This document shows, one piece after another, positions 12,901-23,219 of a stretch of DNA of 64,000 nt. The stretch is from Sthenelais limicola (lineage: Eukaryota; Annelida; Polychaeta; Phyllodocida; Sigalionidae), in contig OW804100.1 of the NCBI GenBank assembly GCA_942159475.1, forward strand, positions 7,022,127 to 7,086,126, read 5' to 3'. Positions within the stretch are counted from its first letter, which is position 1; each line of letters opens with the position of its first letter. The position numbers and the translations under genes are program-made. The notes under the pieces were generated by a model. The model saw only the letters and a program-made list of their open reading frames with translations. It was not told where the DNA came from and searched no databases.

Positions 12901-14491
12901 GATTCATGGAAACATAATTTATTTACTTCATAACTACAACGTGGCAACAGTTTGCTCGTGCTTTTATACTTCATGATATAATTCAATGTTAAATCTCCAG
13001 TGGTTCAGTTCAAACTTAGAATCGTGCTTACTATGTCAAGATCTCTATGTTAAATCGCCAATGGGGCGGTACAAACTGAAAAGCATAAACGCTATGTAAA
13101 AATCTCTTATGTTAAATCAACAATAGGGCGGTCCAAGCTGTAAATACAGATGGCGCCACCACCGACTGTTTTGTACCGCACACATCGCTTAGGTATAAAT
13201 AGCGGATAACTTGCGCAGCCACTCATACCGCGTCGCGCCAGCAAGCTGAACACCTCATCATAAGAATCAACCTTGAGAAGAGTTTTGTTATATTCACTAC
13301 CGACCCTCCCATAGCAATACTAACAAACAAGAATCAGGCAACGACCCATTGATTCAGGCTCTTTACATATGTTGCCAGCTTGGCTTTCCACTAGACACTG
13401 ATTACAGTTTTCTCGCGCTTTTATACTTTGTGAAAGTGTCCGGTCCAAAACAAGCCACGCCTACTTCTACTGTTTGAGTCGTAGTATTGCCCCGCCTACT
13501 TGCCTCCTTACCGAACACTTTTTGTGGATTATTTCTATGTACATATTAAACATCCATAAACTTACCAGATGTCTCCTCCCAAGCGGCTTGCTTCAGGACA
13601 CCTACGATCCCCTTCAAGATGTGTTGGAATTGAAAGACGCATGTCATTAGCGCCATCAACTCTTCGGCCAACCATTTAGGCTCACGTGTGAGCCCCGTCT
13701 TGGATTGTCTCTTCTTCTTCGACGTCGACTAAAAAGTAAAAAATAAATAAATAAATAAGACAAATGAATAGAAATGTAACCAGCAATGAATGAACAAAAA
13801 ACATCTAGTGAACTCAAATATTTCCATAGATTAAAGGCAGCAACTGTAATAATAATGTAATAAAAATATAAAAGTAGATTCTTACCTACTGAAATATTCC
13901 CACAATAATGTATTCCTTGCCAAAATAAATTATTCCTTGTCCCAGTTGGTGTGTACGCGCAAAAAATCGCAAAAAACATCGCATAATATCGTCTAACATA
14001 TTCACACATAATACTACATAATTAATGATAATAAATAAAAACTGTAATGATAAAACAGCCCTCCATTGCTGCTGTTCATTTGATATTCATTTGATTATCA
14101 CGAGCAAAATATATTCAATCGTCCCCTGGGTTTATGAACGGGCATTGATTTTTCAGACACCTCTAACTTCTTTGGTCTCTTAGGTCCTAAATTTTATTTT
14201 TATGTGAATTACTTATATAAACATTAATTTATAAACATTAATCTGTAATTAACTACAATATAATAATATTCTAGAAAGTATTCCTGCATGCCTTTCGCAA
14301 GCCGCACTTGACCTCGCATGCCGCCATGTTGGGTGCTCGGACAAACACTCAGCAATATATTTTTTCCCATGACTTTTCCCACGACTTTCCATTCGTTTCT
14401 CAACTAATTAATTATAATAAAAATATTCTACACTGCTTCATTTCAATTGATATTAGGAAAAATAAATACTTACATCATTTTGCTGCGACAT
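9953..14491 (-). CDS. Harbinger Myb/SANT-like accessory protein 2, seven exons, 421 aa
   Basis: Exons 14491-14474, 13728-13566, 12757-12669, 12490-12370, 11716-11246, 10588-10379 and 9953-10146 (read downward) sum to 1266 nt, exactly 422 codons with the stop, and every junction is GT-AG. The protein begins MSQQND. It has a Myb/SANT-like domain at about residues 18-90 (REPKWLAEELMALM, then AAWEETSAHINSV and RTPAKCAAKLTYY). A Ser/Thr/Pro-rich low-complexity middle follows (about 131-285). Next comes a probable coiled coil (about 288-357, DLGSAIKKVGDNVNAVLDSV). The tail is acidic then basic (EEKEEEEEP, later RPKRQIKKPNR), the basic part resembling a nuclear localisation signal. A polyadenylation signal lies at about 9930. 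Likely role: sequence-specific DNA binding and oligomerisation with the transposase. Confidence 0.88.
10835..11130 (+). promoter_or_regulatory. TATA-type promoter-like module A inside Harbinger
   Basis: ggtataaatagcgga at 10945-10959 is followed 30 bp later by an initiator-like ctcatacc, and preceded by a CCAAT-containing unit (tgttaaatctccaatggttc). Downstream, ttttgttatattcaatac is repeated. It matches module B closely. It points in the plus direction, where no gene starts, so it may drive a noncoding RNA or be a regulatory relic. Confidence 0.5.
12960..13330 (+). promoter_or_regulatory. TATA-type promoter-like module B inside Harbinger
   Basis: TATAAATAG at 13194 has the same flanks as module A (tttgtaccgcacacatcg upstream, cactcataccg 31 bp downstream). 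Three tandem CCAAT-like units precede it (variants of tgttaaatcNccaatgg followed by ggtacaaac). The conserved TATA-to-initiator spacing in two divergent copies suggests selection or very recent duplication. Confidence 0.5.
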
Positions 14492-14678
14492 TTTTGGTTT
14501 TTTCCTTCGATTTCTGTAGGGATACTGCTGTTCGCTCTTCTTCTAGCCGGTGGTCAAGGTCGCAACGTACTGTACGTCTCAACAAATGGGACGTCGCGGG
14601 AAGTGTTTTACGGCTTGCAGATAGGTGGCGGTGCGACTAACGCGACGCCATCTAGCGGAAATTAACTGCAAATCATAG

Positions 14679-14886
14679 CGGAGGACAGCGATCTGTAACG
14701 ATCCTTAACGATAAGGGCTCAACGAGCGCTAGCGATGTATAGCGATGCATAACGATGTATAGCGACCCATATTTTAGCGGAACGCAATATACAACGGCTT
14801 AGCGATATATCGCTATTACTTCCGCTATTTATTTTCCGCTATTAGCGATCATAGCGATATATCGTTACTACCTATGAAACGACCCC
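14679..14886 (-). repeat. Harbinger right terminal inverted repeat and subterminal array
   Basis: Mirror of the left end: about fifteen agcgat/aacgat units and several tccgctat/atagcgga motifs, then the perfect 26-bp TIR at 14861-14886 and the CAG duplication at 14887-14889. Confidence 0.85.
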
Positions 14887-15007
14887 CAGAACCGCAAAGA
14901 GACTCCACAAATGCCAATCTTCCCCCATAGGCCTGTGCCTCACCCCTGACCAGTCAACGATCTCCACCACCACCACTCCACCAGAGGTTGTGCCACTGTA
15001 CACAGAA

Positions 15008-15125
15008 GAATATCTCTCTCTCTCTCTCTTTCTCTTTCTCTATCTTTCTCTTTCTCTCTCTCTCTCTCTCCCTCTCTCTCTCTCCTCTCCCTCTCTCACT
15101 TTCTCTCTCACTCTCTCTCTCTACT
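15008..15125 (+). repeat. CT-rich microsatellite
   Basis: (CT)n with occasional ttt interruptions; polypyrimidine on plus. Open frames here are artefacts. Confidence 0.95.
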
Positions 15126-15189
15126 ACCTCAGTACCATACCTGTTACAAACAGGAGAGGTGAAGGGGGGGTGATATAAAGGGGAGGGAA

Positions 15190-15525
15190 ACCAACTTTTT
15201 TTTCCAGACCCAACTTTCTTTTTACCACCCAACTTTTTTTCCGACCAACTATTTTTCCAACCAACCTTTTTTTCGACCAAACTTTTTTTCCGACCAACTA
15301 TTTTTTCCGACCAACTATTTTTACGACCAACTTTTTTTCGACCCAACTTTTTTTTACGATTTTTTTTCGACCCAACTTTTTTTTCGACCAACTATTTTTT
15401 CCGACCAACTATTTTTCCGACCAACTTTTTTCTCGACCTAACGTTTTTTTTTACGACCAACTGTTTTTTTAACCAACTATTTTTCCGACCCAACTTTTTT
15501 TTTTCCGACCAACTATTTTCTTTAC
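15190..15525 (+). repeat. Degenerate ~20-bp minisatellite (cgaccaacttttttt)
   Basis: About 17 copies of a unit reading cgaccaact followed by a T run of variable length. The Lys-rich minus-strand frame it produces is not a gene. Confidence 0.9.
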
Positions 15526-15885
15526 AAAAGAATGTACCTATCCACACCTTACTCATTATTATTAAGGAGGGGGAATAAAAGGGGAGGGAGAGCAAGGGAG
15601 GTAGTCGGGGAGGGGGAGGAGAAGGAAAATTTAGAGATGTGTGTGTGTGTGGGGGGGGGGGGGTGCAAATTTTTTTCCATGAAACTCTTATATCAGTCAT
15701 TCTCATCTCTCCTCTCCCTCTCTTCTCCTCCCCCTCTCTCTGTTGTAATGAAGTTACTTGTTTATAAAGTTATATTTGTATTTCCAATGTTAAAACATTT
15801 TACCTGATATTTATTTACCTGATATTTATTTACCTGGTATTTATTGCATCTGTGATTCTCTGATTAATTATTTGCTTCGTCATAC

Positions 15886-16430
15886 TCTGTTGAAAAAGGT
15901 ATGTCCATGGAATGTTGGATGTTAAGGGTGGTCACGAGTTCCGATAAGGAAACAATAGATGTGTACCTTATCTGGTCACACATCACGTTGCGTGACATGG
16001 GTTTTATATTTTATAAGGTTTATGTAAGTAAATATGAGTCTTTGACCATGACGTAGACACTTGTGGTCATTGTCCACCTTCTAGATGGACCAATCATAAA
16101 TTGGCCTTGACCATCGGGCGATGATCACAAAGTGCTACAGTGGGATATATAGGGCTCGTGGGTTCTGTCAATTGCCAGAACTCTCTGGCTGGCTTTTGGG
16201 ACTGGAACACTGGTTATTCAGTTATTACCAAATAAACAACTAGAAGTTCTTTACTTGCTGGTCTGCTGTCATTCTTTTCCTGCCAAGCCGTACTAGCAAT
16301 TAGGTGTAAATTGTAATCCTACCGACCTGGACTACAGACTAAAGGAGACAACCTAGAGGCCTCTACAACAACCTCTAGAAGCGACCTTCTTTACACTGTG
16401 TCCCTCTCTCTGTCTGTGTTTGGATTCGTA
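15886..16430 (+). mobile_element. Possible solo LTR or LTR-like segment
   Basis: Begins near tgttgaaaaagg and has a TATA-like gggatatatagggc at about 16140. An AATAAA at about 16231 (ccaaataaacaac) lies ~85 bp downstream, the order seen in an LTR (U3, TATA, R, polyadenylation, U5). No coding sequence or second copy is in the window, and no clear target duplication was found. It could instead be the promoter and terminator of a short noncoding transcript. Confidence 0.35.
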
Positions 16431-18470
16431 TAAGAAGTAGAAACACAACTGCCTCTACAATCCAAGTGCCGAAGGCACTTGTCTATCTATTAAAAGGGAT
16501 ATGACGCTTAGACTTTGATATTTTGTCTCCAAATGTAAATAGGGCCCTTGTCGACGTTTCATGAGAAGTGCCCATATACAATAAGGCATTGCGTTGGTTC
16601 TAATTCTATTCAGAATATTTAATAAAGTTGCCCACACTTGCTAGCATAAGTAGGGAATGAAGCACCAGTAATTTCTACAAACTAGGATAGGACCCTAAGA
16701 CATTTTCCATATACAAGTATATTATATATTATCTATACATCTGATGCACGGGAACTGTTTGCAACTTCGACAGTTAATTACAGTAAAACTATTCAATCCC
16801 ATATTTACTGACTTTTGAGTACCACCCATAATTATTGATATCCTAAAATTTCTCGGAAATAAATTGAATATTTCATGGGAAAAACTGTGAAGAGGTACGT
16901 CTAAGCAAGTAGCGACGGTGCTGTGCGGAAGCTGTGTGGGTTTTCGGTGCTGTGCGTCTTTTAGTCATATCGGGTAAGGGTCAAGGGTCGAGGGTCAGGG
17001 TCTCCCTCTGACGAATAGGCCTAAGCGGCTAAGCGACCTGACCTTGACCTGACCGGAAGTGTCTGTTGCTTGGCAACCAGCAACGTTCAAAGCTTCCGTC
17101 CGCCACTCATTAAAAAAAGATGCAATCCAGTCGGACAGTTGTTCTTCCTTTTTTAATTGTCATTTCTCCTACTGAGGGTGATTAAATAAAATATAGAAAC
17201 GAACATGACCGAGCCAAATTAACTCTCTTAGCTCCCTTGTTTGTTGACATTGTTCTCGCGATATGTTCAGCCTAATTTAGAAGAATTAATCATTGTGCAG
17301 AGCTGCATATTGTCGTTTGTTGACTTGACCCATATATACGAGTTGGCCATACCATAATAGTCATTATAACGGTTCCTTGTCAGCAATATCTGACAATACT
17401 ACTTCACTGTATACAGGCCTATCTATGTACGTCTTTGCTGTCTAGTAAAACTATTAGATTCAATTCATTTTCAATAGAGCCTCGCAGGCCCCGTTTATTA
17501 AACTTATTTTTCCTGTTCAAACAAAATTGATAAAAATTGGTGTCAATTGATGAGGTGTATATTCACTGCGCATGTCTATCCCAGTGAACACTGGGATGGA
17601 TTCAGTTAAAATCTGACATACAAATATCTATCAACATTTTTTCGAAAAATACAAGGATCTTTTATACCAATATCATTGCATGTGTAAGTGATCTATAATC
17701 CAAATGTATGATGGGAAATTAAGACACAATCTTGTTTCATGGAAGTATTAACTCATCGCTATCTACACTTATTGGTCATTGTTAAATATTCCATGCTGAA
17801 CATAACATGTATTCTATACATTTTACACCGACAAAACTCCCAGATTCCATACAAATCATTTGCCATTTCTCAGTCTGTTATAAGTATTCTGTTATGTAAC
17901 AGTACATCATCACCCAGCTGATCGAAGAGCATTGATTAATTACTGATTATGTTTACATGCACAGGATTAATAAACACTTTAAATAACTACTCTTCCTCTT
18001 TACATATTGTTATTTCCAAGCTTCGAACCTCCAATATTCAATACAGCTTCTCGAATTATCACATACTGGCAGAGAACTACCAATAATTTGTATTACCTCG
18101 TTGATGTTGATAAATCATGGTTTAACTCGTGACCATTCTATGATAAACAATGTATCCATAGAATCTCCTTAGATGGATGTTATCTTTGTATCAGTGCAAC
18201 TTGTAATAATGTCTCTCCTAGCTGAGTTGCTAAATAAATGCTGCAACACACACACAAATGATAGGCTCGCTGGGGAACTTGTAATCAATATTTATAAGCC
18301 TTTCCGTCACTAGAATAAATATATAATAGTATGAAATATACCGTACATGTGGTGTTAACTGTTAAACCTCAATATCTCTCAATAACCCATTTACAAGATT
18401 GATTTGTTGTGCGTGTCAGAAGTGGGTTTCACTGGGTTTAACATTTCATGGCTTGAACATGTGGAATGAG
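16430..18470. other. Non-coding AT-rich stretch
   Basis: Apart from the X-box region and a fragment at 17265-17335 related to the dispersed MITE family (gaattaatcattgtgcagag), I see no gene or element here. Confidence 0.5.
17045..17085 (+). promoter_or_regulatory. RFX X-box with ETS site (candidate ciliary promoter)
   Basis: gttgcttggcaac (17065-17077) matches the RFX X-box half-site pair GYTRYC/RRHNAC. It lies 3 bp from an ETS/GABP-type ccggaagtg (17053-17061) and next to repeated tgacctgacc. This is a common promoter combination for cilium genes. No downstream coding exon is certain; atgcaatccagtcgg at about 17119 opens only a 20-codon frame. Confidence 0.4.
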
Positions 18471-19374
18471 TGTTGCAGATAAGTCTAGGCCGATCAGACA
18501 AGCCCTCAAGACCCAGTCAGTCTCAAAGGGGTGGAAGTCAGAAGTGTTTGTGTGTTTTCCTTGGGCTTGAAGTGAAATCAATTTCCATATCATCAGAATC
18601 ACTGTTACCAAGAGGATTGGAGAAGTTGGAGATTATAGCGTTGTTGCTTAGCAGGGTAGGGGCAGTCATATCAATTGGACGTTTGCTTCTTGCAGCAGTG
18701 GGATTGTTCATCCAGTGTGTGGAGAGATCGTCATGATAACCATCAGCAATGGCAGCTCATATCTGTGATATTGACCGACTGGTTGTCCCACGGTGGCTAT
18801 GGTGATCCTCCTGTTGCAAGTTGCCCTGATATCAGTAACCTCTGGAACACATTAAAATTTGAAGTTAATCCATGGAATTAAATGAATATCGGTCACTGGA
18901 CATTTCCCAGTTTTAAGAATCAGGCTGAATTTCTAAATTAGTCAATCAAAGCATGTCTTCCCCTTTTATTGGAAGATACAATCATGGAAATGTACCATAA
19001 TCGGGCCCTAGCGGTGTTTCCTCTGTATTCCTTATTGTACTTTAGATATGTATGGATGTCTCTTGCCGAATCCAGAGAAAACACCATAAGCAGTATTCAT
19101 GCAAAAAAATACTACTTGTGGCTTTAACCTAACTATGTTATACCTAACAGCTGTCATGAAAGCCACCACAAGACGGGTAAAACACTTTCCAGATCTAGAC
19201 ATTCTAGTTAGGAAAGGACCATACCCCCCAAAAAAACACTAAAAAATTACTAATTTACCTGCTTATATTTTATACCGTACATATAACCCCAGGGTGGAAT
19301 GGTATTCTATGTAGAGAGAAATAGCATATAATTTCTATGCTACTTCGAAAGGGTCAATGTACGGTAACTATCCT

Positions 19375-19405
19375 GATGTGATGTGATGTGATGTGATGTG
19401 ATGCA
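19375..19405 (+). repeat. Short gatgt tandem repeat
   Basis: Five to six copies of gatgt/tgatg, directly before the 69-bp satellite. Confidence 0.9.
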
Positions 19406-19429
19406 ATTTACAGAATCATGATTATCACA

Positions 19430-20425
19430 CATTTGGTTTATATTAGGCCTATGATGTTTCCCAGGACCTACTTGGGTCATTGGGTGAAAGCCGCAGATAT
19501 TACATCTCTGGTTTATATTATTAATTTTCCCAGGACCTACTTGGGTCATTGGGTGAAAGCCGCAGATATTACATATCTGGTTTATATTATTAATTTTCCC
19601 AGGACCTTCCCAGGACCTCCCCAATGAAATAATGAAACTTGGTGGTTACTAACTTCATAGCCCCCTCTTTTGCCAACTGGCAAGACCGTGAAGTGAGTTT
19701 CCAGAGTTTCAAGGTTGTTTTTATTGTATGAAGGATCAATTTTGCCCATGAGATTTATTTCATGAAACAGAGTATGAGGCCATCTCTGGTTTATATTATT
19801 AATTTTCCCAGGACCTACTCGGGTCATTGGGTGAAAGCCGCAGATATTACATCTCTGGTTTATATTATTAATTTTCCCAGGACCTACTCGGGTCATTGGG
19901 TGAAGGCCACAGATATTACATAATTATCTGGTTTATATTATTAATTTTCCCAGGACCTACTCGGGTCATTGGGTGAAAGCCGCAGATATTACATCTCTGG
20001 TTTATATTATTAATTTTCCCAGGACCTACTCGGGTCATTGGGTGAAAGCTGCAGATATTACATCTCTGGTTTATATTATTAATTTTCCCAGGACCTACTC
20101 GGGTCATTGGGTGAAGGCCACAGATATTACATAATTATCTGGTTTATATTATTAATTTTCCCAGGACCTACTCGGGTCATTGGGTGAAAGCCGCAGATAT
20201 TACATCTCTGGTTTATATTATTAATTTTCCCAGGACCTACTCGGGTCATTGGGTGAAAGCTGCAGATATTACATCTCTGGTTTATATTATTAATTTTCCC
20301 AGGACCTACTCGGGTCATTGGGTGAAGGCCACAGATATTACATATCTGGTTTATATTATTAATTTTCCCAGGACCTTCTCGGGTCATATTATTAATTTTC
20401 CCAGGACCTTCTCGGACATGGGCTG
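19430..20425 (+). repeat. 69-bp minisatellite array
   Basis: Unit of 69 bp: tttatattattaattttccc then aggacctactcgggtcattg then ggtgaaagccgcagatattacatctctgg. About eleven copies, some with a 5-bp variant (ataattatctgg). Since 69 = 3 x 23, it makes an open minus-strand frame repeating TRVGPGKINNINQRCNIC. I regard that as a by-product. The array is interrupted at 19617-19784 by unrelated sequence. Confidence 0.95.
19617..19784 (+). repeat. 168-bp segment duplicated 1.3 kb away
   Basis: ccccaatgaaataatgaaac through tttcatgaaacagagtatga recurs nearly identically at 20919-21086. The left copy sits inside the 69-bp satellite, so the satellite probably expanded or moved around a duplicated segment. 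Confidence 0.9.
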
Positions 20426-21091
20426 GAAGCAGAGTGACTGGCACTGGTTGCCTGGTGTCTGTAATGCGTTTTCCATTACACAACATTATAATAAAATTTT
20501 GGATATTCTAGTTTTTTAAGGGTATGTTTTTGTAGCTACATTGCTAAGCTAGTTTTTTATGTCATTTATGAAATTTGATCCTGGGAGAAAAGGTTATCAA
20601 ATTGAAAAGCTGCAAAGAGAAGGGGTTGAGGAATTAACCTAACAAGATTTTTAAGTAAAAAAGAAATAAAGAAAAAAGGAAAGAAAAGAAAAAAAGAAAA
20701 AGAAGATATTTATTATTTAGCCAGAATTTTACAATGTTATTTCATACATAGTCAGTGTCAGGACATCTTGATACACCACATACATAGGCAATGATTCAAT
20801 TCAATAGATCTCTTTTTTTTCTTGATGGCGGGAAATGTCATGAGGCATCTCCCACCCATAAAATTGAAAGCCCCGTTTTATTTTCACCACCCACCAGGAA
20901 GTCATGATACAGCCCCCCCCCTCCCCAATGAAATAATGAAACTTGGTGGTTACTAACTTCATAGCCCCCTCTTTTGCCAACTGGCAAGACCGTGAAGTGA
21001 GTTTCCAGAGTTTCAAGGTTGTTTTTATTGTATGAAGGATCAATTTTGCCCATGAGATCTATTTCATGAAACAGAGTATGAGGCCAAAATC

Positions 21092-21475
21092 AAATCATAT
21101 CATGCTAGTTCAGCAGTCATACACTGCTGTTCTTCCACTAGTTGTATCTGTATCTGCCACTACTTTTACCGTTATCATGCCATTTAATTTATACTCAGAG
21201 AAGGGGATTAGCAATTAATTTAACAAGATTTGAAATCAAACCATATCATGCTAGTTCAGCAGTCATGCACTGCTGTTCTTCCACTAGTTGTATCTGTCAC
21301 TACTTTTACCGTTATCATGCCATTTAATTTATACTCAGAGAAGGGAATTAGCAATTAATTTAACAAGATTTGAAATCAAACCATATCATGCTAGTTCAGC
21401 AGTCATGCACTGCTGTTCTTCCACTAGTTGTATCTGTCACTACTTTTACCGTCATCATACTATTTAATTTTAAAT
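21092..21475 (+). repeat. ~140-146-bp tandem repeat, 2.7 copies
   Basis: Units start at catatcatgctagttcagca (21096, 21242, 21382) and run through ctgttcttccactagttgta. The first copy has an extra 6 bp (atctgt). Followed by AT-rich DNA and a 30-bp T run at 21583-21609. Confidence 0.9.
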
Positions 21476-21676
21476 AAAAAATAGAAATAAATAAATACAC
21501 TAATATAAATGAATATAAATAAATACACTAAAGAAATAAAGAAAATAAAGAAATAAAGAAAAAGAGAAAATAAAGAAATAATTTTTTTTTTTTTTTTTTT
21601 TTTTTTTTTGTGAAAAAAAAGTAAATAAATGAAAAACCATGGAAACATATAGCGTTTTAGGCCCATTCTCAGAAAA

Positions 21677-21780
21677 GTATGGTTGCATAATACCGCTCCT
21701 GGATACCCTACAGCGGTCGGTGGACAGAAAGTATGGTTGCATAATACCGCTCCTGGGTACCCTACAGCAACACAAGAGAT
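21677..21780 (+). repeat. ~57-bp direct repeat
   Basis: gtatggttgcataataccgc and tcctggRtaccctacagc occur twice, at about 21678 and 21731. Confidence 0.85.
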
Positions 21781-21988
21781 GATTATTATACAACGCACTT
21801 CGACCCCAAGGAGGCACATTAATATTAAAAAGAAAACCACAAGAAGGTCCCACCTACTAACTAGAGTCCATGGTTGGCTGGTCTCTTGAAAAAGCAACAT
21901 TGTGTGCATTGGAATTTGTAATTAGTGGTAGGAATCTAATGCATTGTTTTTCTCATCTCATCCCATGAGAATTTTTCATGAGAATTTT

Positions 21989-22732
21989 TTATGAGCTCGC
22001 ATGTTTTCGATGTTTACGATGTACAATTTGGTACATGTGAAAGATTTTTCTGAGAATGGCCCTGGAGGTGAAATAGGTGGGGGTGGGACGAAGAATGGTT
22101 GAAACATAGGAAAAACAACAAAATGATAGGCCAGGATCCAAGAGCATGGGGAAACAAAAATAATATCTGGGAGGATCGGTAAAACGTGGGGTAAAGACCC
22201 TGCTCATGGACACTGGGAGAAAAGGTAGCGGTGGAGGCCCGTCAGCAACACAGGACAAGACATCGGGGTCGATGCTTGCAGATAAACATCCCTGTGGTTC
22301 AAGGCAAATTGTTGGAAAGGAAACAAAAGAGAGAGTGGCAACCCCTGCGCGGACTGTTGCCAAGGGAGAGGGAGACACCGGAGCCACCGGCTCCACCACA
22401 GGGGCGCGATCAATATCAGGCTCCTGGGTAAGATCCGAATACTCCCATGACAAAGTGTCATCATCCGGCGTCTCGTTAAAGCAACAAGAAAAGAGAGAAC
22501 AGCAAGAATTCAGGACAGCAGAGAAGGTAGGAGCGGGTAGAGGTCCTGGGGAGGGCTGAGGTGAGGAACTACAAGTCGACTCAAGAAGTGAAAGGGCCTC
22601 AACTCCCTCCTGCAGGGGGGGATCCCCAACTACACGGGACGACCCTTCAGTCCAGTTGGTGGACTCGGCCATCTCCAGTGCAGCAGGAACCGGCGGGGGA
22701 ACAACACACAGGGTCGGTTTGTTACCCATCAC
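21989..22732 (-). CDS. Uncharacterised 247-aa open frame
   Basis: A long uninterrupted minus-strand frame from ATG at 22732. It is GC-richer than its surroundings over 22200-22740. The protein is Pro/Ser-rich (PPPVPAALEMAE, CSSSPQPSPGPLPAPTF) with a Cys-rich patch (NSCCSLFSCCF) and a late hydrophobic stretch. It begins 17 bp inside the intron that follows the 22749 exon, so it is not part of that spliced message. It could be a fragment of a mobile-element protein or chance. The overlapping plus-strand 117-codon frame (22206-22559) is an alternative. I recognise no domain. Confidence 0.25.
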   Translation of the reverse strand: MMGNKPTLCVVPPPVPAALEMAESTNWTEGSSRVVGDPPLQEGVEALSLLESTCSSSPQPSPGPLPAPTFSAVLNSCCSLFSCCFNETPDDDTLSWEYSDLTQEPDIDRAPVVEPVAPVSPSPLATVRAGVATLSFVSFPTICLEPQGCLSASIDPDVLSCVADGPPPLPFLPVSMSRVFTPRFTDPPRYYFCFPMLLDPGLSFCCFSYVSTILRPTPTYFTSRAILRKIFHMYQIVHRKHRKHASS

Positions 22733-22748
22733 GTCTATACAGACTCAC

Positions 22749-22809
22749 GAGGTAGAGGTCAAAGTGTGCGGCAGGGTTGGCGGGTTGTACTAGGGCAGTG
22801 ATCGACACT
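22749..22809 (-). CDS. Probable internal exon of the C2-like host gene
   Basis: The acceptor follows a strong pyrimidine tract (tttcttttatttcag) and the donor is GTGAGT. One split base plus 20 codons read VSITALVQPANPAAHFDLYL, ending in phase 0. The next known exon, 4400-4318, starts in phase 0, so the two can splice directly across an 18-kb intron. The incoming phase is 2, which does not match the 50651 exon (phase 0), so at least one exon between them is unseen. Assignment to the same gene is inference from strand, phase and hydrophobic-strand character. Confidence 0.5.
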
Positions 22810-23219
22810 CTGAAATAAAAGAAAAAAATTGTATTTTAGAAGTATTTCTATATTTTATCAAAAGTTTGCAATGTTTCTGGATAGGTAGTTACCAGTAAAG
22901 TAACTAAATATACTCCATACGAAACGCAAGGATATATTTAATACAATGTCCCGAAATGTTCAGTCTAATCTAGCAGAATTTACTAAATGTGTAGATCCCC
23001 CGATAGTACATTTTCTGAAAATATGAGCCATATATAATACATGATATTTTGCAATAAATATGAGAATTATTGTACACATGCTGGTATTGTGGGACGAAGC
23101 TAAACATTGACAGTAGCTGAGGTCACAATGGGTGTCACTACGTAGACCTGGCAACAATCAAATGAGAACGCAAGGCAATGAATTTGAATAAAATAGAATA
23201 AGGATAGTGGGTCCCACTT

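Larger units (their letters stand above)
5038..14886. mobile_element. Complete PIF/Harbinger DNA transposon, 9.85 kb
   Basis: The ends are perfect 26-bp inverted repeats at 5038-5063 and 14861-14886, beginning ggggtcgtttcataggtagt. They are flanked by a direct CAG (5035-5037 and 14887-14889), a 3-bp target duplication. Three bp is the Harbinger size, although the usual target in the superfamily is TWA. Inside are a DDE transposase with HARBI1-like motifs on plus and two Myb/SANT-type genes on minus, the standard two-protein arrangement with the second component duplicated. Both ends carry many short RRCGAT units (aacgat/agcgat, often agcgatatatcgct), probable subterminal transposase or Myb binding sites. 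All reading frames found are open, so the copy looks young and possibly autonomous. Confidence 0.93.

Noticed and set aside
14954..15706. Lys-rich 145- and 104-codon minus frames
   Set aside because: Produced by the cgaccaactttt minisatellite and CT repeat.
18470..18881. Two short plus frames
   Set aside because: No splice sites, motif or codon texture to support them.
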